From: Prevotella sp.
GTDB taxonomy: Bacteria; Bacteroidota; Bacteroidia; Bacteroidales; Bacteroidaceae
DNA length: 64,000 nt
Direction of reading: 5' to 3'
Assembly: GCA_016285245.1 (NCBI GenBank)
Contig: JAEEQH010000007.1
Location: 34,414 to 98,413 of the forward strand
Shown here: positions 50,801 to 56,940 of the stretch, piece after piece
How the letters are laid out: every line of letters begins with the position of its first letter
Position numbering within the stretch: the stretch's first letter is position 1
Program-made: the position numbers and the translations under genes
The notes under the pieces: model-generated
Database searches by the model: none
Seen by the model: the letters and a program-made list of their open reading frames with translations, nothing else
Told to the model about the DNA's origin: nothing

Positions 50801-51293
50801 CGTCGCCGCCCAGATGGATGGCCTGACGCAGGAGCAGATTGCCGAGCTGGAGGCCAACGGCACCATCGCCATCAATGTCGAGGGTAATGACCTGACCGTT
50901 GAGGTGGCCGATGTCGAGATTATCAGCGAGGACATCCCCGGCTGGCTGGTTACCAATGAGGGTAGCCTGACCGTCGCCCTTGATATTGTCATCACCAAGG
51001 AGTTGCGTCAGGAGGGTATTGCCCGTGAACTCGTCAATCGTATCCAGAATATTCGTAAGGACAGTGGCTTCGAGATCACCGACCGCATCAAAGTGAAGAT
51101 GACATTTGTCGATAAGACCGAGGAGGCCTTGCAGACATGGGGAGATTACGTGAAGGCTCAGGTTTTGGCCGACTCTCTCGATAGTATTGAAGGCTTTGCC
51201 GATGGTACGCCAGTCGAGATTGACGAATACCAGGAAGGTGCTGAGGTTAAGGTCAATGAAATCAAACTGAACATAAAAATTACAAAATCCTAA
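47841..51293 (+). CDS. ileS: Isoleucyl-tRNA synthetase
   Basis: The 1150-residue class I synthetase has the HIGH motif as HPGIHH (55-60), the editing domain with WTTTPWTLAANSAL and DDGAGIVHIAP, WCISRQ-like WNLSRSRFWGTPLPIW, KMSKS as KMSKH (about 693), and an anticodon-binding domain. The length and the lack of a C-terminal zinc finger fit the eukaryote-like IleS2 type, which is often resistant to mupirocin; this last point is inference from type. It heads a long rightward run of genes ending at 54531 or beyond. Confidence 0.98.
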   Translation: MSKRFAEHNGLNLTQTNNDVLQMWKEKNIFWRSVEEREGCPQFVFFEGPPSANGHPGIHHVLARSIKDTFNRYKTMKGFQVKRKAGWDTHGLPVELGVEKELGITKADIDNKESDKYISTEDYNKKCRENVMMFTQEWRDLTEKMGYFVDLDNPYITYDNKYIETLWWLLKQFYEKGLLYKGYTIQPYSPAAGTGLSSHELNQPGCYRDVKDTTCTAQFKMKNPKPEMAEWGTPYFLAWTTTPWTLAANSALCVGPKIDYVAVQTYNPYTAEPITIVMAEARLSAYFKEEGKDADLNAYKAGDKVIPWKIVGRYKGTDLVGMEYEQLMPAIKPMGDAFKVIPGDYVTTDDGAGIVHIAPNFGADDAFVAKKAGICPIVLVDKKGAERPVVDLQGKYFVLEDLDADFVKKYVNVDEWNKFAGRYVKNAYDETLTDKDETLDISICMDLKAQNKVFKIEKHVHNYPHCWRTDKPVLYYPLDSWFIKSSACKERMSELNKTINWQPESTGTGRFGNWLDNLNDWNLSRSRFWGTPLPIWRSEDGEEICIGSVEELYNEIEEAVKAGFMQSNPLKDNGFVPGDMSKENYDRIDLHRPYVDYIVLVSPTGKPMKRESDLIDVWFDSGSMPYAQQHYPFENRELIDKGIAFPCDFINEGVDQTRGWFFTLHAIATMIFDSVAFKNVISSGLVLDAKGNKMSKHVGNVVNPFEMIDKYGSDAVRLYMMTNSEPWDNLKFDPEGVAEISRKFFGTLYNTYSFFALYANVDGWEPAATSAVSTAGKPEIDRWILSSLNTLIQKVTAELDGYDPTRAGRLIDAFVNDDLSNWYVRLNRKRFWGKEMSDDKRSAYETLYTCLMTVSKLLAPFAPFFADQLYKDLGGEKDSVHLDTFPVADESLIDKDLEARMEMAQKITSMVLALRRKVNIKVRQPLQAIMIPATDEQRKHIEAVKDLIMNEVNVKELRFVEGAGILVKKVKCNFRTMGKKFGKLMKGVAAQMDGLTQEQIAELEANGTIAINVEGNDLTVEVADVEIISEDIPGWLVTNEGSLTVALDIVITKELRQEGIARELVNRIQNIRKDSGFEITDRIKVKMTFVDKTEEALQTWGDYVKAQVLADSLDSIEGFADGTPVEIDEYQEGAEVKVNEIKLNIKITKS

Positions 51294-51298
51294 TAACA

Positions 51299-51682
51299 AT
51301 GACAGAGAAAACACGCTACTCGGACGAGGAACTGGAAGAGTTCCGCGAGATTATCAACGAAAAGCTGGCGTTGGCCAAGCGAGACTACGACCAGATGATG
51401 AAGACCCTGACAAATCAGGACTCCAACGATGTCGACGACACGTCGCCCACCTATAAAGCGCTGGAGGAGGGTAGTGCTACCCAGTCGAAAGAGGAGATCA
51501 TCACGATGGCTGCCCGTCAGCAGAAGTTCATCCAGGGACTGAAGGCTGCGCTGGTACGCATCGAGAACAAGACATACGGCATCGACCGCATCACGGGTAA
51601 GCTCATCCCGAAGGAGCGTCTGCGTGCCGTTCCCCACGCTACGCTCAGCGTGGAGTCGAAAATGAACGAGAAGAAGAAGTGA
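51299..51682 (+). CDS. TraR/DksA-family protein with a degenerate zinc site
   Basis: The 127-residue protein has the coiled-coil N-terminus (ELEEFREIINEKLALAKRDYDQMM) and the C-terminal NKTYGIDRITGKLIPKERLRAVPHATL of the family. In related proteins this knuckle reads YGxCRxTGKLI, but here an Asp stands where the first Cys would be and no Cys occurs anywhere in the protein. DksA-type proteins enter the RNA polymerase secondary channel and modulate initiation with ppGpp; without zinc the domain would have to fold differently. It lies between ileS (six bases upstream) and lspA (overlap of four bases), a common Bacteroidetes order. Confidence 0.88.
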   Translation: MTEKTRYSDEELEEFREIINEKLALAKRDYDQMMKTLTNQDSNDVDDTSPTYKALEEGSATQSKEEIITMAARQQKFIQGLKAALVRIENKTYGIDRITGKLIPKERLRAVPHATLSVESKMNEKKK

Positions 51683-52311
51683 AGTACCGCCCCCGTTTCC
51701 TTTCCGACGGATGGCTCGCCGTCATCCTCGTGGTGCTCATCCTCGTCATCGACCAGTTCATCAAGATCTGGGTTAAGACGAACATGACGCTCCACGAGAG
51801 CATCCGCATTACCAACTGGTTCTACATCTCGTTCATCGAGAACAACGGTATGGCCTACGGTATGCAGATCGGCTCCAAGCTGGCGTTGTCGCTCTTCCGC
51901 GTCGCCGCCATCGCCCTGCTGGGCTATTACATCTGGCTCCAGGTACGGCGTAAAGTCCGTACGGGCTACGTCGTCTGCCTGTCGATGGTGCTGGCCGGTG
52001 CCGTGGGCAATCTGCTGGACTGTATGTTCTACGGGCTCATCTTCAATGCCTCGTCGCCTTACTACACTAGCTACTTCGTGGACTTCGGCACCGGCTATGC
52101 GCCGTTCCTCATGGGCAAGGTGGTCGATATGTTCTACTTCCCGCTCATTGTCACCACGTGGCCCCAATGGGTGCCGATGGTGGGTGGCGAGGAGTTCATC
52201 TTCTTCAGTCCCGTCTTCAACTTCGCCGATGCCTGCATCTCCGTAGGCGTGGTGCTGCTGATATTGTTCTACCGTAAGGAAATCAGTCAAATATCGCTGA
52301 AACGTGAATAA
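51679..52311 (+). CDS. lspA: Signal peptidase II (lipoprotein signal peptidase)
   Basis: The 210-residue protein has four membrane helices and the two catalytic Asp motifs, AGAVGNLLDCMFYG and FNFADACISVGVVLLILFY. It removes signal peptides of prolipoproteins in the inner membrane, relevant to the many lipoproteins in this window. It carries a longer loop between helices 3 and 4 than E. coli, typical of Bacteroidetes. The GTG start overlaps the previous stop codon (GTGA), indicating coupled translation. Confidence 0.96.
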   Translation: MKYRPRFLSDGWLAVILVVLILVIDQFIKIWVKTNMTLHESIRITNWFYISFIENNGMAYGMQIGSKLALSLFRVAAIALLGYYIWLQVRRKVRTGYVVCLSMVLAGAVGNLLDCMFYGLIFNASSPYYTSYFVDFGTGYAPFLMGKVVDMFYFPLIVTTWPQWVPMVGGEEFIFFSPVFNFADACISVGVVLLILFYRKEISQISLKRE

Positions 52312-53200
52312 GTGGTCGCTTCTTGTCCTGGCCGTCGTCGGTCTGCTGGGCTGTAAGCCTGGCACACCGTCGCAGTACATCCAGCCTGCTGACATGGAAG
52401 ACATCCTCTACGACTACCACCTCGGACAGGCGGCAGCACAGCTGGAGGAGGGTGTCAGCTTGGAGCAGCACAATTTCGACCGCTCAGTCAACATGGCGGC
52501 GGTACTTAAGAAGCACGGTGTGACACAGGCGGAGTTCGACTCGTCGCTCGTCTACTACTACACCCATTCCGAGCGCTTCGAGAAGATGTATCAGCACGTG
52601 GCCGACCGCCTCAGCGACGAAGCCTTGAAACTCGGCGCCTCCGAGGGCGAGGTCGAGCGCTATGCCATACTGGGACTGAACGGCGATACAGCGAACGTCT
52701 GGGAAGGTAACCGTACGGCGGTGCTCATTCCCTATGCACCGTACAACCGTATCAGCTTCAGCCAGAAGTGCGATACGACCTATCATCAGGGCGATACGTT
52801 CCTCTTCAACTTGATGGCCGACTTCATGTACCAGACGGGAACGAAGGATGCTGTGGTCTGTCTGGCTGCTCGCCTCGACAACGACAGCGTCGTCAGCCGT
52901 GTGAACCACGTCTCTGTCACGGGCATCAGCCAGCTGCGGCTCAATATCGACGAAGACCGCCGTGTGAAGGAGCTCTACGGCTACTTCTATCTGGGCAAGG
53001 GCAACGACAAGTCGACGACGCTGAAGCTGATGTCCTTGAGAGACATCCGGCTCATCCGTTTCCACAATCAGAAGAAAGAGACACCGGCTCCCAGGGCGTT
53101 GCCACGCGACAGCGTCAGCCCTGTCCGCGATTCCGTCCGTACCCTTCCCCGTGTCAAGGACTCCGTTATTTCCAATAACCTAAAACCGAAACAAGAATGA
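52304..53200 (+). CDS. DUF4296 lipoprotein
   Basis: The 298-residue precursor has a lipoprotein signal (LLVLAVVGLLGCKPG). The DUF4296 core starts at YIQPADMEDILYDYHLGQAAAQ, and a C-terminal beta-rich region of about 150 residues and a Pro/Arg/Val-rich tail follow. The family usually follows lspA in Bacteroidetes, and here it overlaps lspA by eight bases. A chaperone-like or envelope role has been suggested by context only; I know no demonstrated function. Confidence 0.85.
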   Translation: MNKWSLLVLAVVGLLGCKPGTPSQYIQPADMEDILYDYHLGQAAAQLEEGVSLEQHNFDRSVNMAAVLKKHGVTQAEFDSSLVYYYTHSERFEKMYQHVADRLSDEALKLGASEGEVERYAILGLNGDTANVWEGNRTAVLIPYAPYNRISFSQKCDTTYHQGDTFLFNLMADFMYQTGTKDAVVCLAARLDNDSVVSRVNHVSVTGISQLRLNIDEDRRVKELYGYFYLGKGNDKSTTLKLMSLRDIRLIRFHNQKKETPAPRALPRDSVSPVRDSVRTLPRVKDSVISNNLKPKQE

Positions 53201-54531
53201 ACCTGAAATTCCGTTTATCATTGATGAACTTCCTGGAGTTTGCCGTCTGGGGAGCTTATCTCACGTGTATGGGCAACTACCTTGGAGCAGCCGGTCTTGG
53301 CGACAAGATTTCTTGGTTCTATGCTATCCAGGGCATCGTCAGTCTGTTCATGCCTACGTTGATGGGTATTGTGGCAGACAAATACATACAGCCCCAGCGG
53401 TTGTTGGGACTCTGTCACCTCCTGTCCGGTACGTTCATGATAGGCTGCTGGTGGATGGGTAAGCAGGTTGGCGTCGGCAATGAGCTGACGGACAAGGCCA
53501 CCTTCATCGCACTCTACACCCTGAGTGTGGCTTTCTATATGCCGACCATCGCCCTGGCCAACACGACGGCGTTCACCATTCTGAAGAACAACGGCATGGA
53601 CACCGTGAAGGACTTCCCGCCCATCCGTGTCATCGGCACCGTCGGCTTCATCGTCACCATGTGGTTCGTCAACTGCGCCGTGTGGTTCGTCGAGAGCTCG
53701 ACGTGGGACGGCATCACCTTCACCCTCACCTTTTCCGAGAATCCGCATAAGTTCCAGTACACCTATATGCAGTTCTTCGTCTCGGGCCTGTTGAGTTTCA
53801 TTCTGTTCCTCTATTGCTTCACGCTGCCCCAGTGCAGGCTTACCAAGAATATTGAGAAGAAGTCGCTGGCCGAGACCTTCGGACTGAACGCCTTCAAGCT
53901 GTTCAAGACAAAGCGGATGGCCCTGTTCTTCATCTTCTCAGCCCTGCTGGGTATGTGTCTGCAGGTCACCAACGGCTATGCCGGACCGTTCATCACGAGC
54001 TTCAAGGGTAGTGCCGATGCCGCCATCGCCTCCTCGTTTGCGGCCAATAACGCCACGCTGCTGACTTCCATCAGCCAGATTAGCGAAGCCCTCTGCATCC
54101 TGCTCATCCCGTTCTTCCTCCGACGCTATGGCATCAAGGTGGTCATGCTCATGTCGATGTTTGCCTGGGTGTTCCGCTTCGGCTTCTTCGGCATCGGCAA
54201 TCCTGCCATGCCCGGAGTCATCATGTTCGTCCTCTCCTGCATCGTCTATGGTGTCGCCTTCGACTTCTTCAATGTCTCCGGCGGTATCTTCGTTGACCAG
54301 GAGTGCGAGCCGTCCATCAAGGCGTCTGCCCAGGGACTGTTCATGATGATGACCAACGGCTTCGGTGCCACCATCGGCACGCTGGCTGCCGGCGAGATTG
54401 TGAACCACTACTGCCAGTGGAATAACGGCTATCTCATCGGCGACTGGACCACCTGCTGGTACATCTTCGCAGGCTTCGCGCTGGTTGTCGGCGTGCTCTT
54501 CGCCTTGTTGTTCAAGCCCCAGAAAGTATAA
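53197..54531 (+). CDS. NupG-like nucleoside:proton symporter (MFS)
   Basis: The 444-residue permease has about 12 helices and starts LKFRLSLMNFLEFAVWGAYLTCMGNYL, the nucleoside-transporter (NupG/XapB) family pattern; GFGATIGTLAAGEIVNHY near the end also fits. It would import nucleosides with protons across the inner membrane. The ATG overlaps the previous stop by four bases. The DUF151 protein downstream begins after a short heptamer array. Confidence 0.88.
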   Translation: MNLKFRLSLMNFLEFAVWGAYLTCMGNYLGAAGLGDKISWFYAIQGIVSLFMPTLMGIVADKYIQPQRLLGLCHLLSGTFMIGCWWMGKQVGVGNELTDKATFIALYTLSVAFYMPTIALANTTAFTILKNNGMDTVKDFPPIRVIGTVGFIVTMWFVNCAVWFVESSTWDGITFTLTFSENPHKFQYTYMQFFVSGLLSFILFLYCFTLPQCRLTKNIEKKSLAETFGLNAFKLFKTKRMALFFIFSALLGMCLQVTNGYAGPFITSFKGSADAAIASSFAANNATLLTSISQISEALCILLIPFFLRRYGIKVVMLMSMFAWVFRFGFFGIGNPAMPGVIMFVLSCIVYGVAFDFFNVSGGIFVDQECEPSIKASAQGLFMMMTNGFGATIGTLAAGEIVNHYCQWNNGYLIGDWTTCWYIFAGFALVVGVLFALLFKPQKV

Positions 54532-54548
54532 GGGGGATAGCTAACCTC

Positions 54549-54576
54549 TTGCCCCTTGCTCCATGCCCCTTGCCCC
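54549..54576. repeat. TTGCCCC-type heptamer array before the DUF151 gene
   Basis: TTGCCCC TTGCTCC ATGCCCC TTGCCCC (54549-54576). The ATG at 54563 is part of the repeat and is in frame with the gene, but the ATG at 54581, just after the array, is the better start. Confidence 0.8.
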
Positions 54577-54580
54577 TACG

Positions 54581-55141
54581 ATGTCAACGTCCAAGGTACA
54601 GCTTTTCTTTCGTGAGATGGCTCAGATTGCCGGTTCCGAAGGGCTCTCTGTCGTAGTACTCTCCGACAGCGCAGGCTGCTGGGCGCTGACCATCATCTGC
54701 GACGAGCCGATGACGCAGCAGCTGCTCATCCGCTTCAACCACCTTCCGGGCGAACAGCAGATGTTGCCCGAGGTGCTGACGAAGCTGCTCTTCCAGACCA
54801 CCGACACGTCGGCCGCCGACTACGAGCTGCTGACGTACGACGTTGACGACGGACAGTACAAGACCCTGCTCATCAGCCGCACCACCGGCATCTCCTTCCC
54901 CGTACGCATGAGCGACGCCCTGCTGCTCAGCACGCTGTCCAAGATACCGCTGTTCATCGAGGAACAGCTGTTCTGCCGTCAGCGGTCGTTGTTCTCGCCC
55001 CACACCAGCGGGCTGGTCATCCCCATCAACACCATCAGCATCGACCGTCTGCGCGAGGAGCTGCGAAAGGCCATTGCCGAAGAGAACTACCGCCTCGCCT
55101 CCTCGCTCCACGCAGAAATCAAGAAGCGCACCAAGCAATAA
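54581..55141 (+). CDS. Bifunctional-nuclease (DUF151) protein with UVR motif
   Basis: The 186-residue protein has the DUF151 fold (VVVLSDSAGCWALTII, YKTLLISRTTGISFPVRMSDALLLSTLSKIPLFI), found in bifunctional nucleases of plants and bacteria. A C-terminal UVR motif (RLREELRKAIAEENYRLASSLHAEIKKR), as in UvrB and UvrC, suggests contact with nucleic-acid repair or stress proteins. Nuclease activity is inferred from family members only. It is followed immediately, from its stop codon, by an octamer array running to the next start. Confidence 0.88.
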   Translation: MSTSKVQLFFREMAQIAGSEGLSVVVLSDSAGCWALTIICDEPMTQQLLIRFNHLPGEQQMLPEVLTKLLFQTTDTSAADYELLTYDVDDGQYKTLLISRTTGISFPVRMSDALLLSTLSKIPLFIEEQLFCRQRSLFSPHTSGLVIPINTISIDRLREELRKAIAEENYRLASSLHAEIKKRTKQ

Positions 55142-55144
55142 CCT

Positions 55145-55263
55145 CAATTTCTCAATTTCTCAATTTCTCAACTTCTCAATTTTTCAACTTTTCAACTTTT
55201 CAACTTTTCAACTTTTCAACTTTTCAACTTTTCAACTTTTCAACTTTTCAACTTTTCAACTTT
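55145..55263. repeat. CAACTTTT octamer array filling the gap to rsmE
   Basis: CAATTTCT three times, then CAACTTCT and CAATTTTT, then nine perfect CAACTTTT units (55185-55256) and a final CAACTTT that meets the ATG of rsmE. About 15 units in all. The region starts three bases after the DUF151 stop. Confidence 0.97.
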
Positions 55264-55980
55264 ATGAAAGAGTCTCGCTACTTCTACGTCCCCGACGCTG
55301 CTACTGCCGCCGAACTGCCTGCCGATGAGGCTGTCCATGCCCAGCGTGTGCTGCGCCTGAAGGTTGGCGACGACATCATGCTCATGGATGGCGAGGGGTC
55401 TTTTTATCAGGCACAGCTCACCGAGACCTCGTCCCACCACTGTCGCTACCGCATCACGGAGACGCTACCGCAGCAGCCAACGTGGCAGGGACATATCCAT
55501 CTGGCCATTGCCCCGACAAAGATGGCCGACCGCATGGAGTGGCTCGTCGAGAAAGCCACGGAGGTCGGTCTCGATGAGCTGTCGCTGCTCGACTGCCAGT
55601 TCTCCGAGCGTCGCCAGATGAAGGTGCCGCGACTCGAGAAGATCCTCGTCTCGGCCATGAAGCAGAGCCGTAAGGCCTGGAAGCCGGTCATCAACGAGAT
55701 GATACCTTTCGCCGCCTTCGTGAAGGCCCATGGCGAGGGTCGCCGCTATATCGCCCATTGCTACGAGGAGGTGCCGCGTGTCAATCTGTTCGACGAGCTG
55801 CGCAAGCCCTCCGCCGATGCCGGTGCCTTGGTGCTCATCGGTCCCGAGGGCGACTTCTCCATTGACGAGGTACGTCAGGCCGTTGCCGCCGGCTTCGTCT
55901 CCGTCAACCTCGGGAAGAGCCGTCTGCGTACGGAGACCGCTGGTCTCGCCGCCGTCATGATGATGCAACTTGCCAAATAA
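55264..55980 (+). CDS. rsmE: 16S rRNA (uracil1498-N3)-methyltransferase
   Basis: The 238-residue SPOUT enzyme has LAIAPTKMADRMEWLVEKATEVGLDEL and the trefoil-knot SAM site LVLIGPEGDFSIDEV...VNLGKSRLRTETAGLAA. The N-terminal PUA-like part (HAQRVLRLKVGDDIMLMDGEG) is complete. It methylates U1498 of 16S rRNA in the assembled small subunit. The gene has no visible promoter of its own; its immediate upstream DNA is entirely repeat. Confidence 0.96.
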   Translation: MKESRYFYVPDAATAAELPADEAVHAQRVLRLKVGDDIMLMDGEGSFYQAQLTETSSHHCRYRITETLPQQPTWQGHIHLAIAPTKMADRMEWLVEKATEVGLDELSLLDCQFSERRQMKVPRLEKILVSAMKQSRKAWKPVINEMIPFAAFVKAHGEGRRYIAHCYEEVPRVNLFDELRKPSADAGALVLIGPEGDFSIDEVRQAVAAGFVSVNLGKSRLRTETAGLAAVMMMQLAK

Positions 55981-56040
55981 TGAATAGCCGTTATGACAAA
56001 ACGTTATAACTGGATAACCGTCAGAATGATAGAAACAACA

Positions 56041-56463
56041 ATGAAGAAAAATATCCTGATTCCGTTCCTCTTCTGCGTCCTGCCCCTTCAGGCACAGACG
56101 CTGACCGTCGGCGACGTCTTCCGCGAGATGCCCGACTCCATCGTGCCTTACCTCACCGAGAACAACCGCCTGGATATGCTCGACTTCATGGCGTCCAACA
56201 TGAAGGCCGTGGTACAGAACCGCTTCGATGGTCGTAGCGAGATGCTCATGCTCTCGGACGACAGCCTCTCGCTGAGGCTCAGCGATGCTCTCCGCATGAC
56301 CATCCGTCTGGTCGACAGCTGTCGTGAGGTCGATGGTGCCCGTCGTCTCATCCGTGTCGACGAACAGGTGGGCATACCGACTGCTGTGGTCGACAACAAG
56401 TGTACATTTTACTCTATAAAATGGCGGAAATTGGCGGGCGAGGAGGCTGATTTGGTTAAATAA
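56041..56463 (+). CDS. DUF3256 protein, shortened
   Basis: From the ATG at 56041 the 140-residue product has a signal peptide (KNILIPFLFCVLPLQAQ). It shows DUF3256 features such as REMPDSIVPYLTENNRLDMLDFMASNMKAVV and RFDGRSEMLMLSDDSLSLRLSDA. Relatives as I recall them run to about 200 residues, with a C-terminal third missing here: the protein ends at KCTFYSIKWRKLAGEEADLVK. It is likely a periplasmic protein. An ATG at 55993 would remove the signal peptide from the N-terminus and is rejected. The small RNA candidate begins just downstream. Confidence 0.75.
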   Translation: MKKNILIPFLFCVLPLQAQTLTVGDVFREMPDSIVPYLTENNRLDMLDFMASNMKAVVQNRFDGRSEMLMLSDDSLSLRLSDALRMTIRLVDSCREVDGARRLIRVDEQVGIPTAVVDNKCTFYSIKWRKLAGEEADLVK

Positions 56464-56496
56464 AATTAAAATTTTCGTCTGAAAATGGTATAAAAG

Positions 56497-56527
56497 TTGC
56501 AATTTATGCATTAATCTTGTATATTTG
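56497..56527 (+). promoter_or_regulatory. Promoter of the small RNA candidate
   Basis: TTGC (56497-56500), a 19-base spacer and TATATTTG (56520-56527); the -7 box is full consensus. Confidence 0.6.
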
Positions 56528-56533
56528 CAACGT

Positions 56534-56680
56534 GTTTTTCATGGTATTAGATTATTAAGGTTAATGAAAAGGTGAGGTTGTCGTGAGACAACTAGCCTTA
56601 GTTCTCCGTCGCCTTGCGACGATTCGTTATGCGACAGAGAAAGGAAAAGGGAGCCTGCGAAGGTTCCCTTTTCTGACGTT
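56534..56680 (+). ncRNA. Small structured RNA with its own promoter and terminator
   Basis: The transcript would hold three hairpins: GTTGTC-GTGA-GACAAC (56577-56592), CGTCGC-CTT-GCGACG (56607-56621), and a terminator AAAAGGGA (56646-56653) with TCCCTTTT (56666-56673). No coding frame with credible start fits between promoter and terminator. The layout resembles Bacteroidales-1-type RNAs (promoter box, tandem hairpins, terminator), but I cannot confirm the family. Confidence 0.5.
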
Positions 56681-56726
56681 TTTCAGACTGAGTCATACTC
56701 AAGAATGTACGTTCTTTTGTCGTTTA

Positions 56727-56933
56727 CTATTCGTCCTCTTCCTCGTATTCCCAGTACTTTTCCCAGCGTGAGTAGGCCACGGGGTTCTCCGTCTCCGTGC
56801 CACCATATTGGATGTTTGTTGTCGATTCCGTTCCCGTTTGTACGGCTCGCATCGTGGGCTGACTAGCTAACAGCATTCGGTTTGTCCTGATGAGGAGCTG
56901 TTTGGTTTCCGGCTTTTGATATGACTGTTTCAT
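56727..56933 (-). CDS. Small peptide of the MKxSYxKPE type
   Basis: The 68-residue product begins MKQSYQKPETKQLLIRT and ends in an acidic, Trp/Tyr-rich tail (YSRWEKYWEYEEEDE). Short proteins with an MK-x-Y-x-KPE start are frequent near secreted proteins in Prevotella; the function is unknown to me. A second start at 56951 overlaps the stop of the giant upstream gene, so the two are probably translated from one message. No signal peptide or Cys is present. Confidence 0.55.
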   Translation of the reverse strand: MKQSYQKPETKQLLIRTNRMLLASQPTMRAVQTGTESTTNIQYGGTETENPVAYSRWEKYWEYEEEDE

Positions 56934-56940
56934 AGTGGTG

